This document shows positions 51,568 through 61,515 of a DNA stretch of 64,000 nt, piece by piece (position 1 is the first letter of the stretch; every line of letters begins with the position of its first letter). Position numbers and translations under genes: made by a program. The notes below the pieces were generated by a model, which worked only from the letters and a program-made list of their open reading frames with translations, made no database searches and was not told the origin of the DNA. Source of the DNA: Centrapalus pauciflorus (taxonomy: Eukaryota; Streptophyta; Magnoliopsida; Asterales; Asteraceae); the NCBI GenBank assembly GCA_020465985.1, contig JAANYP010004337.1, positions 1,025,001 through 1,089,000 of the forward strand, read 5' to 3'.

Positions 51568-52334
51568 GGAGAGTAGAATCCACTTCACAAGTTCTTTGTC
51601 CTGTAAAGGGTCTTCTTTCAAAAGGCATGATTACATAAATTTAAGTCAAGTATACTTAATAGCATTATCTAAATATAGTTTTGAATTCAGTTAGATTATA
51701 ACTTGTCCTTTTTCCACTTATGGCAGGAGTGAGGTGAAACCAAACGATGAGAAATATACATTCATCAACTTTTCACTTTCCATGAATACATAGATAGGCA
51801 CGGAAATCCTCTTTTTTCCCCTTCTTGGCAAGAACCAAGGGATCAAAAAGAATCGAGTTAACTTTTGAATGAAAGAAAACATTTTGACCTAAATAAAGTC
51901 CAACTTATTAACTTGTGAAGTTGTTTTTATACATTACTACCCAATCCCCATGAGCAAAACTGGATCTCTGAAACAAGAAAAGCATTTCCATAACAACAGT
52001 TAGCCTTACCAAGTACTCGACAATTAATTACGGAATGAGAAACCCATTCCTCCACGATCAGAAACAAAAAACCCCTAGCAATTACTTCAACGCAATAAAA
52101 GAATCTGGCCTCCAAGACGTATTAATGTTTAAATATTAGTATTACGATAGTAGTAACAGTGGTCATCGCAAAACCCTAATATTTAACGGGTAAAGACAAA
52201 AAAAAATTCCTAAAAGCAGCAGATGGATTAAGAAACTGAAGGAAAACATGAAACACAGACAAGCATAAAATGAGAAGGAAAAGCAGAAGAACAGATTAGA
52301 TACCAACTACGGCCTCCATGTAGGGAAACGCCAT
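44685..52334 (-). CDS. STE24: CAAX prenyl protease 1 / STE24 zinc metalloprotease
   Basis: Fourteen exons on the minus strand: 52334-52304, 51016-50869, 50731-50647, 50548-50453, 49354-49289, 49155-49057, 48949-48836, 48734-48624, 48351-48289, 47622-47530, 46431-46318, 45761-45690, 45602-45537, 44801-44685. All are in phase, 1275 nt, 424 residues, which equals the Arabidopsis protein length as I recall it. The enzyme is an ER-membrane M48 zinc protease that removes the last three residues of prenylated CAAX proteins and can make the second a-factor-type cut. Zinc site: HELGH at 284-288 (H284, H288, catalytic E285) and E362 in RAFEFQAD. Several hydrophobic membrane segments are visible (for example GFMILMYIFETYL and PYLAIYLWGFMFVLSLVMM), and the C-terminus is AIDEADKKAD. 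Introns make up more than 80 per cent of the gene. All catalytic residues are intact. Confidence 0.96.
51490..51564. repeat. (CT)n microsatellite, about 37 repeats, in STE24 intron 1
   Basis: An uninterrupted 75-bp CT run (GA on the transcribed strand) lies within the 1287-bp first intron of STE24. It is likely to be length-polymorphic. Confidence 0.95.
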
Positions 52335-52625
52335 GGTTGCGTGTGTCAGAGGAGAGAATGTTGAAAGATTGGGACGATCCCACAGAGAAAAATAGATTTT
52401 AGTCAAATCTACAATCGGTTTTCCAAATATTGATGCAACCGACCCTTTTTATTTACCCTGCTTCTGTTTTATATTCTCTACTGCAATTATTAGTTTATCG
52501 TTGTCTACTGCGTGTCTGCGTGTTCTTCATTTCTTTAACCGCATGGGCCACTACTCTTGGGCCTCCAGAAAGTTAGTCCAAGTTTGTCTGTAGGCCCATT
52601 TCAATATCAATAGTTCAATTCCTAA

Positions 52626-53624
52626 GTGGTGTTTGGTTCGCAGAATATTTTAAAATGAATTGGAATATGTTAAGGAATTGGAATTTGTAACGAATTGTAA
52701 TTGGAATCCAAATCATGTTTGGTTGGCTAAAAATGAAATTGGAATCCAATTTCATAATTCGTTGGTAGAATGGGATGGGGTGGGTAAGGGTGGATAAGTC
52801 TCTAAGGTAGTAATAGGATGAGATAGATAGGGTAGGGTAGGGTGGGTGGGTAAGATGGGGGGTGTGTAGGGTGGATGAGGGATGGGTGGGTGGGTAGGGG
52901 TAGGTATGGTGGGTAGTACTAGTAGGTAAGAGTAGGTTGGATAGCGTAGCTGCGTAGGTAGGGTAAGGGTAGGTGACGTATGATGGATGAGAGATGGGTA
53001 GGTGGGTAGGGGTAGGTATGGTGAGTAGTAGGTAAGAATGGGTTGGACAACGTAGATAAGGTAGGGGTAGGTGGGTGGGATGGATGAGGGATGGGTAGGT
53101 ATGGTGGGTAGTAGAAAAAAGTAGGTTGGATAGAGTAGGTAATGTGGATCGGGTGGGTCGGGCTGGGTAATGTATGATGGAAGGGATGGGTAGGTATGGT
53201 GGGTAGTAGGTAAGAGTAGGTTGGATAACATAGGTAGGGTTGGGATGGGGTAGGATGGGATGGGATGGGATAGGGTAGGGTGGGTGGGTAAGTAGGGGTA
53301 GGTATGGTGGGTAATAGGTAAGAGTAGGTTGAATAGCATAGGTAGGGTTGGGATGGGGTAGGGTGGGTGGGTGAGGTAAGACAAGACATGGTGTAGTGTA
53401 GTGTGTTAAACGTAAGAGGTATTTTGTAATCAACCACTTTATGTTTTTAAAAGGAATTGAATTCCATCGATATTGTGAAAGAATGCTATTTTTCTTCATT
53501 CATTGGAAAATTTCAATTTTGATAGAATTAAATTCCTTTTTATAGTTGAACCACACATGAATTGACTGGAATTGGATTCATTTTCCTTCCAATTCTTTTA
53601 TATACCAGTGAACCAAACGACACC
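52626..53624. mobile_element. Tourist-like (PIF/Harbinger) MITE with minisatellite core, TSD TAA
   Basis: The left end GTGGTGTTTGGTTCGCAG and right end GTGAACCAAACGACACC are inverted repeats flanked by TAA (52623-52625, 53625-53627). Subterminal 'gaattggaat' words also mirror 'attccaattc'. At 999 bp it is long for a MITE, because about 600 bp of G-rich minisatellite occupies its middle. It sits about 290 bp upstream of the STE24 start codon. Confidence 0.8.
52770..53390. repeat. G-rich minisatellite, about 5 units of 90-110 bp
   Basis: Units begin with 'taggtatggtgggtagtagg' at about 52899, 53011, 53097, 53191 and 53300, then continue 'taagagtaggttggata...gtaggtaggg' and runs of 'gggatgggatggg'. 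Units differ by substitutions and in the number of internal short repeats. The plus strand is almost purely G/A/T. Long Pro/Thr/Tyr-rich frames on the minus strand come only from this bias and are not genes. Confidence 0.9.
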
Positions 53625-53639
53625 TAACAAGTTTTTTTT

Positions 53640-54595
53640 CGTTGGAAGCTCATTGCCCAACATACATGCACTGTGTTCACAATCATGAATCATCCATGAA
53701 AGGAAAACAAATAACTGGGAAGTGGCAATTAAATTTTGGTTTTTTAGTGATCATTAATTATTTTCTAAATATTCGTGTAAAATTCATGTATGACATGTTA
53801 CACGACACGAATACACGAATTGTCAGGTCTAGGTTTGGTTTTGGCTGAACCAAATCAGCCTATGCTCACCCCTACAAACAAATATTGAAAGTGCAATTAC
53901 TAACATAATCTGTTTTGCAATATGTGGCACGTGTTAATTAATATACACTTGTTCCTAGTAAATGCAAACATTTGCGAGAATGGAGAGCCTCAAAACAAAG
54001 ATCATGAGTTAACTCGACAAGACTTCATGAAACATCAAGACCAACCTGAAACCGGTCACGCTAGTCGCTAGGTATATTTATTTTGTTTATTGTTGTAAAT
54101 TTGTTTGGGATTTAATGTAAGAGGTAAGCTGGAAATGCAAATTAATGAAAAAGGAGGTGATATTAAGAAGTAACAATATAGTTGTCATTTATATAAATGC
54201 GATGTTGTCTCTACTCTTTAGTAAATTCACAACCTTGTATTATTTAACTTTTGTGTAAACCTCAACTCAAGTCTTTGCTTTGGTTGAAATAAGAAAACCA
54301 CTAAAATACGACTAATTAATTCCACACGCTTTAAAGAAAATATGATATTACTTTTATAGTCTTTAATGCACTCCATATCATATATGTACAAAAGCTTGTT
54401 TGGCCTGGCATACAACATTACAACAAATTGCTTTTTCTACATGCTGATTTCAAAGTACAGTTTTTTTATACATATATACCTCAAACAAACCTATTGCAAA
54501 AACACTTGTTTTTTTGTTTTTCCAACCACTGGACGAAAACTAGAAAAAACGAACCCGCGAATTGGGAATGTGAATAGAGTGTGACTGGTCTCATG
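53640..54595. other. Intergenic DNA between STE24 upstream region and the CRCK 3' end
   Basis: No gene seen. 'gctcaccccta' at 53863-53873 resembles the right end of a hAT element, but no matching left end was found. Confidence 0.4.
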
Positions 54596-57254
54596 TCAAA
54601 CTAACAGTTCTTTGTAATCCTTTCGGATGTTCCACAAAACCTCAGCGCATCTCCTCATGATTGGCCTCTTTTGTCGATGAGAAGCAACACAATGTAAGGC
54701 CAGCCCTAGAATCTTCTCGAGAGCCACACCATTTGCATCAGACTTTTCTAATCTTGGATCCAGTATAGAAATTGCAAAACCATCCGTAAATCTCTTCATG
54801 GCCTGTATTTTTCACCAATGTAAGAGAAAGTGAATGCAATTCTAAATTTTTGCATTATAGACAACTGATATTGATGTTGTACAAACACATTAAGGCTTCT
54901 TCAGGATGAACCTATAAGAAGTAATCAACTATTTACCCTGTGTGGAACTCTCACAATTAGAGTATTATCAAACTTTCTCCAAATTAAAGTCGTAAATGAG
55001 CCGACCTAAGCCATTTGCTCGATCAGTTTAGACTTAATTCGATTAAGTTTGAGGTTTCACTCAACAAAAAAGGACTTAAAATATCAAGCTCAAGTTCGGT
55101 TTTAAAATACTCTCTCTCTCTCTGAAATATGCCTAAGCCTGGAAACTTATGACAAAACTCACAATTTTTTGGGAAAGAGCATGTTAGTCTCCTATGAGTA
55201 CATACCCATTTAGCCGTTACACGCTCTTTTAGTTCCCTTTTTGCTTCAATGGGCCTCCGACCAGTGACTAGCTCCACAAGCAATATACCGAATGAATATA
55301 CATCGCTCTTTTCAGTAAGTTGATACGTCCTGAGGTATTCAGGATCTAAGTAGCCTGCAGTCCCTTTAACCTGGGTCGATACATGGGTCTGACCTGATTC
55401 TGCACTGGCAGCTAGCCGTGCAAAACCAAAATCAGCAACCTTGGCTCGTAGTTTGTCAGTGAGCAGGATATTCGAAGATTTGATATCCCTATGGATTATA
55501 GGGTGATCTGCGACCAAGTCATCACAATCAATATCATGGGGTGGCATTATATGCTTCACTACAATATAAATGGTGCAGGTTTAAGGAGACAAGGAGTACC
55601 TGTATAAGTGTGCAAGTAAGTAATAGCATGCGCCACATCGATAGCAATGTCTAGACGAGAAGCAAGACTAAGAACATTTCCATTAAAACCTGCATTGTTA
55701 AATAGTGTCGATTGAGGGGACTTTTTCACATGAAACGAAAGTTGAAGTACTGCCATTGGAAGTTCAATAAGCCTAAGCCTCAAATGATCAGTTGATGTAT
55801 CATTTGATGCATCTCCAGAAACAAATTTTGTAATCTACTCTTTATTTAATTCAAGCTATTAAAAATATTTTTCAGTTTTTATGCCATTGATATGAGTGCT
55901 GAGGTTTATATAATGTCGACGTATAATAATTTATCAAAACCAAAACCACAATATTCAGTTTGTTCACAAAAATCTGAATTTGAGTTTCTATTATAAGGAA
56001 GAAACAACTCACATTCTAAGTGGTCACGAAGCGTCCCATTAGGAACGTATTCGACAACAACAATTCTTTCATCTCCATGCTCCAAGTACCCATAACACTT
56101 TACCAAATTCAAGTGCTCCACCTTTGATAATGCCTGGATTTCACTCTGGAACTCGCCTCCTAGATTCTTATCATACATACTCTGCACAGAAAACCAAAAC
56201 GAACCAAAAAAAGTTGAGTCAACCAGAGATGAAAGCTTTTGTAATTGTTATTGTCCAATGGATCGTCGAATCCAATTCAAGATTTTTCTGTAATTTAAAA
56301 GCTACAAACTCTATGAATGTTCGTTCATCTTGGAAGCACAGGTCATTGTATGCATGAATGGTCAGGGCATGAATCATGTGATGAGGTGTGAGTCTGACCT
56401 TCTTGGCACGTTTAACGGCGACGAGGGTTCCATCTTGAAGCTGACCTTTATAGACAGTTCCGAATCCGCCTTGTCCAACTTTAACAGCCGGGGAGAAGTT
56501 CTTTGTTGCCCGGTGGATTTCCGCCATAGTGAACTTTATACTTCCGGGCTCTTTCATGTGCGTTGAATCGTTACGGGTTGCGTATATGCTAAGAGACGAG
56601 CGTCGCTTCTTTCCATCGGTAGAATCGGAAGCCCCAGAAACATCTGCGAAATCAAGCAATCCGACTCTGTCACAATGGTACCATACGCTCTGAAAATACA
56701 AACAAATACATTGCCAATCAAGTTTGTATGTAGCCTATGTTTTCTACGGACCACGTTTGTACACGAAGCCTTCGAACTTCCGCTCATGAATCCATGGTTG
56801 CACTTGTACCCTCACGGATTGCTTCGTTGAAATCTTACAATTAATAACAATATCACACCAGATCGCATAAATTTTGATTCACCTAAATTATTATTCATTA
56901 CACCACTGTTTCTTACGTGTTTCATTCAGCTCGACAAATAAACAATGACCAATTCAAAATTAAACTATAACTATTATTAATTAATCACGGACCTGATGTA
57001 GAACTGAATGCATCAGAGCCACCAAACGCAGAGGAGCTGTTTTGATGCGTCTCCTCCTCCGGTGGAGTAAAACAAGCGACAAAAACTCCGGCGACCGATC
57101 TCGCCGCAATTTTAATTGGGTTCTGGCCAGTAGTTGACTTCTCCGAGGAGGATTTGGACGTGTACGTAGAATGAGTGCTCGGCGACGGGGAAGGAGGATA
57201 ACTAAATCGGTCAGGTGTACGCATGTCGGAGCTATCTTTCCGTCTACCGTACAT
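54596..57254 (-). CDS. Calmodulin-binding receptor-like cytoplasmic kinase (CRCK type)
   Basis: Six exons on the minus strand: 57254-56993, 56643-56399, 56181-56013, 55689-55600, 55507-55206, 54802-54596. They give 1275 nt, 424 residues, all in phase. There is no signal peptide or obvious transmembrane domain. The Ser/Thr-rich N-terminus is followed by FTMAEIHRATKNFSP and the kinase domain: GQGGFGTVYKG (144-154), Lys165 in VAVKRAKK, HRD with Asp263, DFG with Asp281, GTAGYLDPEYLRTYQLTEKS, and a C-terminal RPIMRRCAEVLWNIRKDYKEL. These blocks match Arabidopsis CRCK1/2/3, soluble kinases that bind Ca2+/calmodulin through a region around kinase subdomain II. Binding here is inferred. CRCK2 is the likeliest orthologue from length and neighbours. 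A second acceptor at 56690 would shift the frame into an early stop. Confidence 0.93.
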
Positions 57255-57725
57255 GGTATGACTGTATGAGGGGGGGAGAGAGAGAGATATGGCGGGGAGG
57301 CGTGATATAACGTATAGACTACAGACTGGCTAAGAAGACTTTGATTTTTATGTGAAAGTGGGTGCGACTAACGTGCGCCTACTAAAAGCGATGACGTAAG
57401 CGTCCAGTTGGACATGGTCATTTCATTTATTGCAAACCAATTTGCGAACAAGTAACTACCCGTTTATTTCTTTTGACTTTGTTGAAAATCAATTTATGAA
57501 GCTTTTTTTGCTTCAAGGATTTTCCAATACAGTATACATGACGTCAAGTTAGTTGTTCTTTTTCACTAAACGAAGGGACATTAACATAAATATTTGTTCA
57601 TTTAATCAAATTATATGTTTTGTTCGTTCATTTATTGTCATGAATGTTCAGTTACATTCATTTATTTAGGTTCATTTTATATTTGGTTACGTTTATTTAT
57701 AATAAGTTCTAATAAATATATTATA

Positions 57726-57730
<5 letters not shown>
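57255..57730 (-). other. Upstream region of the CRCK gene
   Basis: A GA/CT-rich leader (57270-57290, gggggagagagagagata on the plus strand) precedes the start codon. No clear TATA box was assigned. Confidence 0.4.

Positions 57731-57762
<32 letters not shown>
57730..57762. repeat. (TA)n microsatellite
   Basis: About 16 TA repeats border the repeat element at 57763-57965. Confidence 0.95.
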
Positions 57763-57764
<2 letters not shown>

Positions 57765-57965
57765 TGTTCAATAGAAAACCAACATGCATCGAAAAACCTT
57801 AGAAAACCTCAATGCACCACCACAAATGAATCACAATTTCCGCGTGATGCACCAAATTCACGCGTGATGCATCGACTTTCTGCGTGATGCATCCCCTGAT
57901 CCAATGGCTATAAAGTGGTTCCTGGGTTTTCCGATGCATATATGTATTCCATTGAACTCACCCCT
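57763..57965. mobile_element. Putative short element inserted in TA repeats
   Basis: The left 'gatgttcaatagaaaacc' and right 'ggttttccgatgcat...ccattgaactcacccct' form an imperfect inverted pair (GTTCAAT.GAA...). Both sides lie in TATATA sequence, so the target duplication cannot be read. It holds three 20-bp units with 'cgcgtgatgca'. Confidence 0.4.
57841..57900. repeat. Three 20-bp units with conserved CGCGTGATGC half
   Basis: 'cgcgtgatgc' at 57841 and 57861 and 'tgcgtgatgc' at 57881 are spaced exactly 20 bp apart, with variable second halves. A degenerate preceding unit may exist at 57811-57840. Confidence 0.85.
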
Positions 57966-58818
57966 ATATATATTACTATTGTTATATAATATATATTTAA
58001 ATAATATATTAATTAATAATATAAATTTTAAAATGTAGTACTAACATGTTGATAAAATGAATGAAGATAAATTAATATTCAAATGCTTGAAAGTTGTAAA
58101 TTTAGTATTAAAAGTGAGTTTATTGTTTCCTAAAACATTAATCTACTGTCATCGTAGTAGTTTGAAGTCATCTACAAAACTTATGAATGTGTGAATATAA
58201 TTAGAAAACTATTAATCGTGTGTTGTGGATTTCGTTTTTAATCAACAAGTTTGTTCATTTATTTCAATTGTATTCATTTGTGTTAGTTTCGTTGTTCATT
58301 TATTTTTTTTCGTTTATCCGTTAAATAAATGAACATAAACGAAAGCAAATTGATACTTGTATTTAAGTATATATCATTATGTATTTATGACTCTATAGTT
58401 TTGTCAATTGTATATATACAAGTATGTTTAAGTATATAACTATGTATATTTATTAAATTAACGAATGAAGTCATGAAAAACATAAAACAATCAAAAAATA
58501 GATTTTTTAAAATTATAAACGATAGTAAAACATTAAAAAAATGATTGTCGATTGTCATCATTTATGAGTACTCACGTTAATTTAAAAAAAAAACCAAAAA
58601 TTGTAAAAGACATCCTAATAAAGGGCCTTAATATTACAAATTTAATTAAATTACACTTAGAAAAATAGAAGGATATTACATCATTAATCGGTATAAACTA
58701 AAACTTATTATAAATAATTCTTAATAACATCAGATTGGATTTGATAGTTTTATAATTGTAAATGCCTTGTGTTATTTGCACTTGAGAACACGTGACATCA
58801 TGAGTAAGAACACATGAG
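57966..58818. other. AT-rich intergenic DNA
   Basis: No gene or delimited element seen. 'gttcatttatt' words recur from 57590 to 58300. Confidence 0.45.
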
Positions 58819-59666
58819 TAGGGATGGCAATGGATCGGATATGGATTGGATGATGTCATATCCATATCCATATCCATGAAGTTTTTAATCATCCACATCC
58901 ATATCCATATCCATTCAAATTAATTTCATCCATCCATATCCATATCCACTGGATGAAATGGGTAAACGGATGTCCGTTGGATATTAGAAAAAACTCTTTT
59001 TAAATTACCATAGTGCATTGTTTTAACAATTATCGCCACTCGCAATACATAGTTTGATTTAAATAAAAGAGTAATCCAAATATACTTTAAAACAAATAGA
59101 AACAAAACATAAAAAATTTGTAAATATTATAACACCAATCATTAGGTTTTTTAATAGAGACCACTTTAGAAATCGAAGGCTAAATTGTTCAAATATTTTT
59201 TTTTTTGAACAGCAGATGTTAGTGTTTAGTTATTAGCATCATTAGAACTTGGAATTTTTGGAGTTAGGATGTTTAATGGAGTTTACCAAGAAAAATAATA
59301 GTTAAATAGAAGATTAGATTAAGCTAATGGTATGTGCTTTGGTCTTTATCTCATTTTCTTACCATAAAAAAATAATGTTATGACAAATTAATATGAGTTA
59401 TTATATTTTTAATTCTAATTAATTAATTATGCAATAAAAGATTACAAATATGTATATAGATTTATATAATATCATAACATAAAAATGTAAAAAAAAATAT
59501 TAATATCGGGTAAATGGATATTATCCATGGATGAGAAATCTTCGTCCATATCCTATCCAATATTCATCCATATCCGATATTCATCCATTTTACTTCGTCC
59601 ATATCCACCAATGGTGGATTGGATCGGGTGGATGATCATTGGATCGGGTGACGATTGCCATCCCTA
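58819..59666. mobile_element. hAT-type MITE, 848 bp, TSD CACATGAG
   Basis: TAGGGATGGCAATGGATCGG and GATTGCCATCCCTA are inverted. The element is flanked by exact CACATGAG copies (58811-58818, 59667-59674). Subterminal arrays of 'atccatatccatatcc' on both sides resemble those of the 2055 and 8289 elements. There is no coding capacity. Confidence 0.9.
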
Positions 59667-59964
59667 CACATGAGTCATGACACTAAGCGTTCTCAAATCA
59701 TTATAAGTAATGGTTTATTTATCTGTGTATTATGCGTATAATTTAAATACATAGTCGTTTATATAAAATAGATATAAACTAAAAACTTAAATATTAATTT
59801 TACAAAAAAACAAAAGAATAGTATAATTATTTTTCATAACTATTATTTTTTTCACCCTTCTAAATATATAAATAATAATTATATTTATTGTACTTTTTAA
59901 ACTTTTTATTATATTATAATTGTTAATTAATTAACACATTAGATTTTGTTTGATTTGATGGATA

Positions 59965-60457
59965 CTAGTTTATTACCCGCGTATTACGCAGATATTTTTA
60001 ATATATATAAAATATAATAAATAAAAATATAAAGATATAAATATAAATTTTTAAACAAAAGTATATAAGATGATATTATTATTTATTATGACATATTAGT
60101 TTTGTATATTTCTAAATATATATGAAGAGTAATTATTTTCTTATATATTTTTTTAAACCTTCATTATATTATCTTATAATTAATAAGTTAGTAGATTATT
60201 AGATTTTGTTTGATTTGATTTGATTTGAATTTAAAAGTGGATTATATTATATTTGGATAGATTTAATTAATAAGTTAGTAGAGTATTAGATTTTGTTTGA
60301 TTTGATTTGAATTTAAAAGTGGATTATATTAGATTTGGATAGATTTGATTTAAATTTCTTTATTATTTTTAAAATCTATAAATGTCACGTGTCGATTTAT
60401 GGTGACGACACGTGGCTTCACCAGAAATGAACATAGTTACTCTTTTAATAGTATAGA
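59965..60457 (-). mobile_element. Non-autonomous Helitron, 493 bp
   Basis: The minus strand begins A|TCTATACTATTAAAAGAGT at 60457 and ends 'ctgcgtaatacgcgggtaataaaCTAG' next to host T (59965). The terminal TC and CTAG, the GC-rich 3' hairpin and A/T insertion site are those of AtREP-type Helitrons. A 'gattttgtttgatttga' segment is duplicated inside. A G-box-like cacgtgtc and a second acacgtgg lie near the 5' end. Confidence 0.88.
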
Positions 60458-61239
60458 TAAATAGATATCTAGCATCCATACGCACATACATGTTTTGGTC
60501 TCATGCTATAATTAATACTAATATTCTTTTGGTCTTACAAATAAAACGCTATATATAGTTAAATGGAGTAACTAACTAACTTTGGATATAAATTGAATAT
60601 TCAATACCACAATTCAACCTACCCTCCACATATATCCAAGTAAAAAACTTATTTTTTATATAATAATTAATTTGACATACAATTTAATAAAAAATTGTCA
60701 ACTAATTACCATATTAAAAAAATTACGTTTTTTATTCAGATTTATAAACATCGATATTAATTTATTGTCCCGTAAAACCTTGTTTGAACACGTCAAACAT
60801 TTGACCGTCTAACTAAACGAGTCCATCGAGTCTAGCCCGAAACACAACCATGGGTAAAGCCGTAACACCTATTTACATGCCTCATGAAACCGATTTGCAA
60901 CCAATACCATAAACGGACTTTTTTTTTTTTTTAATCCAATATTGGGGGCGTCGTTGCTACTTTTCAAAAGCGAGGGTCTCTGTTACCATAAAGCCATAAA
61001 TTGGTGTATAAATGTAAAATTTACAAAATTGATCAATCATATATATTAATTCATTCATGTATCTATCAATTCTTCTGAATTCTGATTCAAATTAGCCACT
61101 GACTTTATGGAGATAGAGACCAAACAGAAATGGAATACATCCCATCTTAATAGTTTAATATTATATGATTTCTTTTTCTTTTTTCTTTTTGGCATTTTTT
61201 GAAAAACAAATTATCCTGTGTTACAACTTGTTATATTAC
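60458..61239. other. AT-rich intergenic DNA
   Basis: No gene seen. 60915-60980 resembles short repeat debris ('cgtcgttgctacttttcaaaagcgagggtc'). Confidence 0.4.
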
Positions 61240-61515
61240 GAGGGTGATTGTTTTTGCGTTATTAACGAGATTATTAGCTTATCACGATACGATAACGAAA
61301 ATAATTGGTTTAAAGTGTTTGGATTGCATACGTTAATAATTTATTATTTGCGTTTAGAGTTAATTCTACCACACTTTTTGAATAATTATGATAGCAAACA
61401 ACAGAAGTTAAATCAAACACTATATATCCGACAACACTTTTTGTTACAACTATTATCTGATTATTAGTTTCCAAAATGCTATAACACTTTTTCAAACGCA
61501 AATTCAAACACCCTC
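61240..61515. mobile_element. Putative Harbinger-like MITE, 276 bp
   Basis: GAGGGTGATTGTTTTTGCG at the left is mirrored by 'cgcaaattcaaacaccctc' at the right. Flanks are TAC and TAA, one mismatch from a 3-bp TWA duplication. Several inner words are also inverted ('gtttaaagtgtttg', 'caaacactatat'). Reading frames across it look like chance. Confidence 0.5.

Noticed and set aside
52615..53499. Long Pro/Thr/Tyr/His-rich frames on the minus strand (up to about 290 codons, three overlapping)
   Set aside because: They arise from the G-rich minisatellite inside a MITE, are open in several frames at once and have no domain or conserved start.
53863..53873. 'gctcaccccta' as the right end of another hAT element
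   Set aside because: No matching left TIR or duplication was found upstream.
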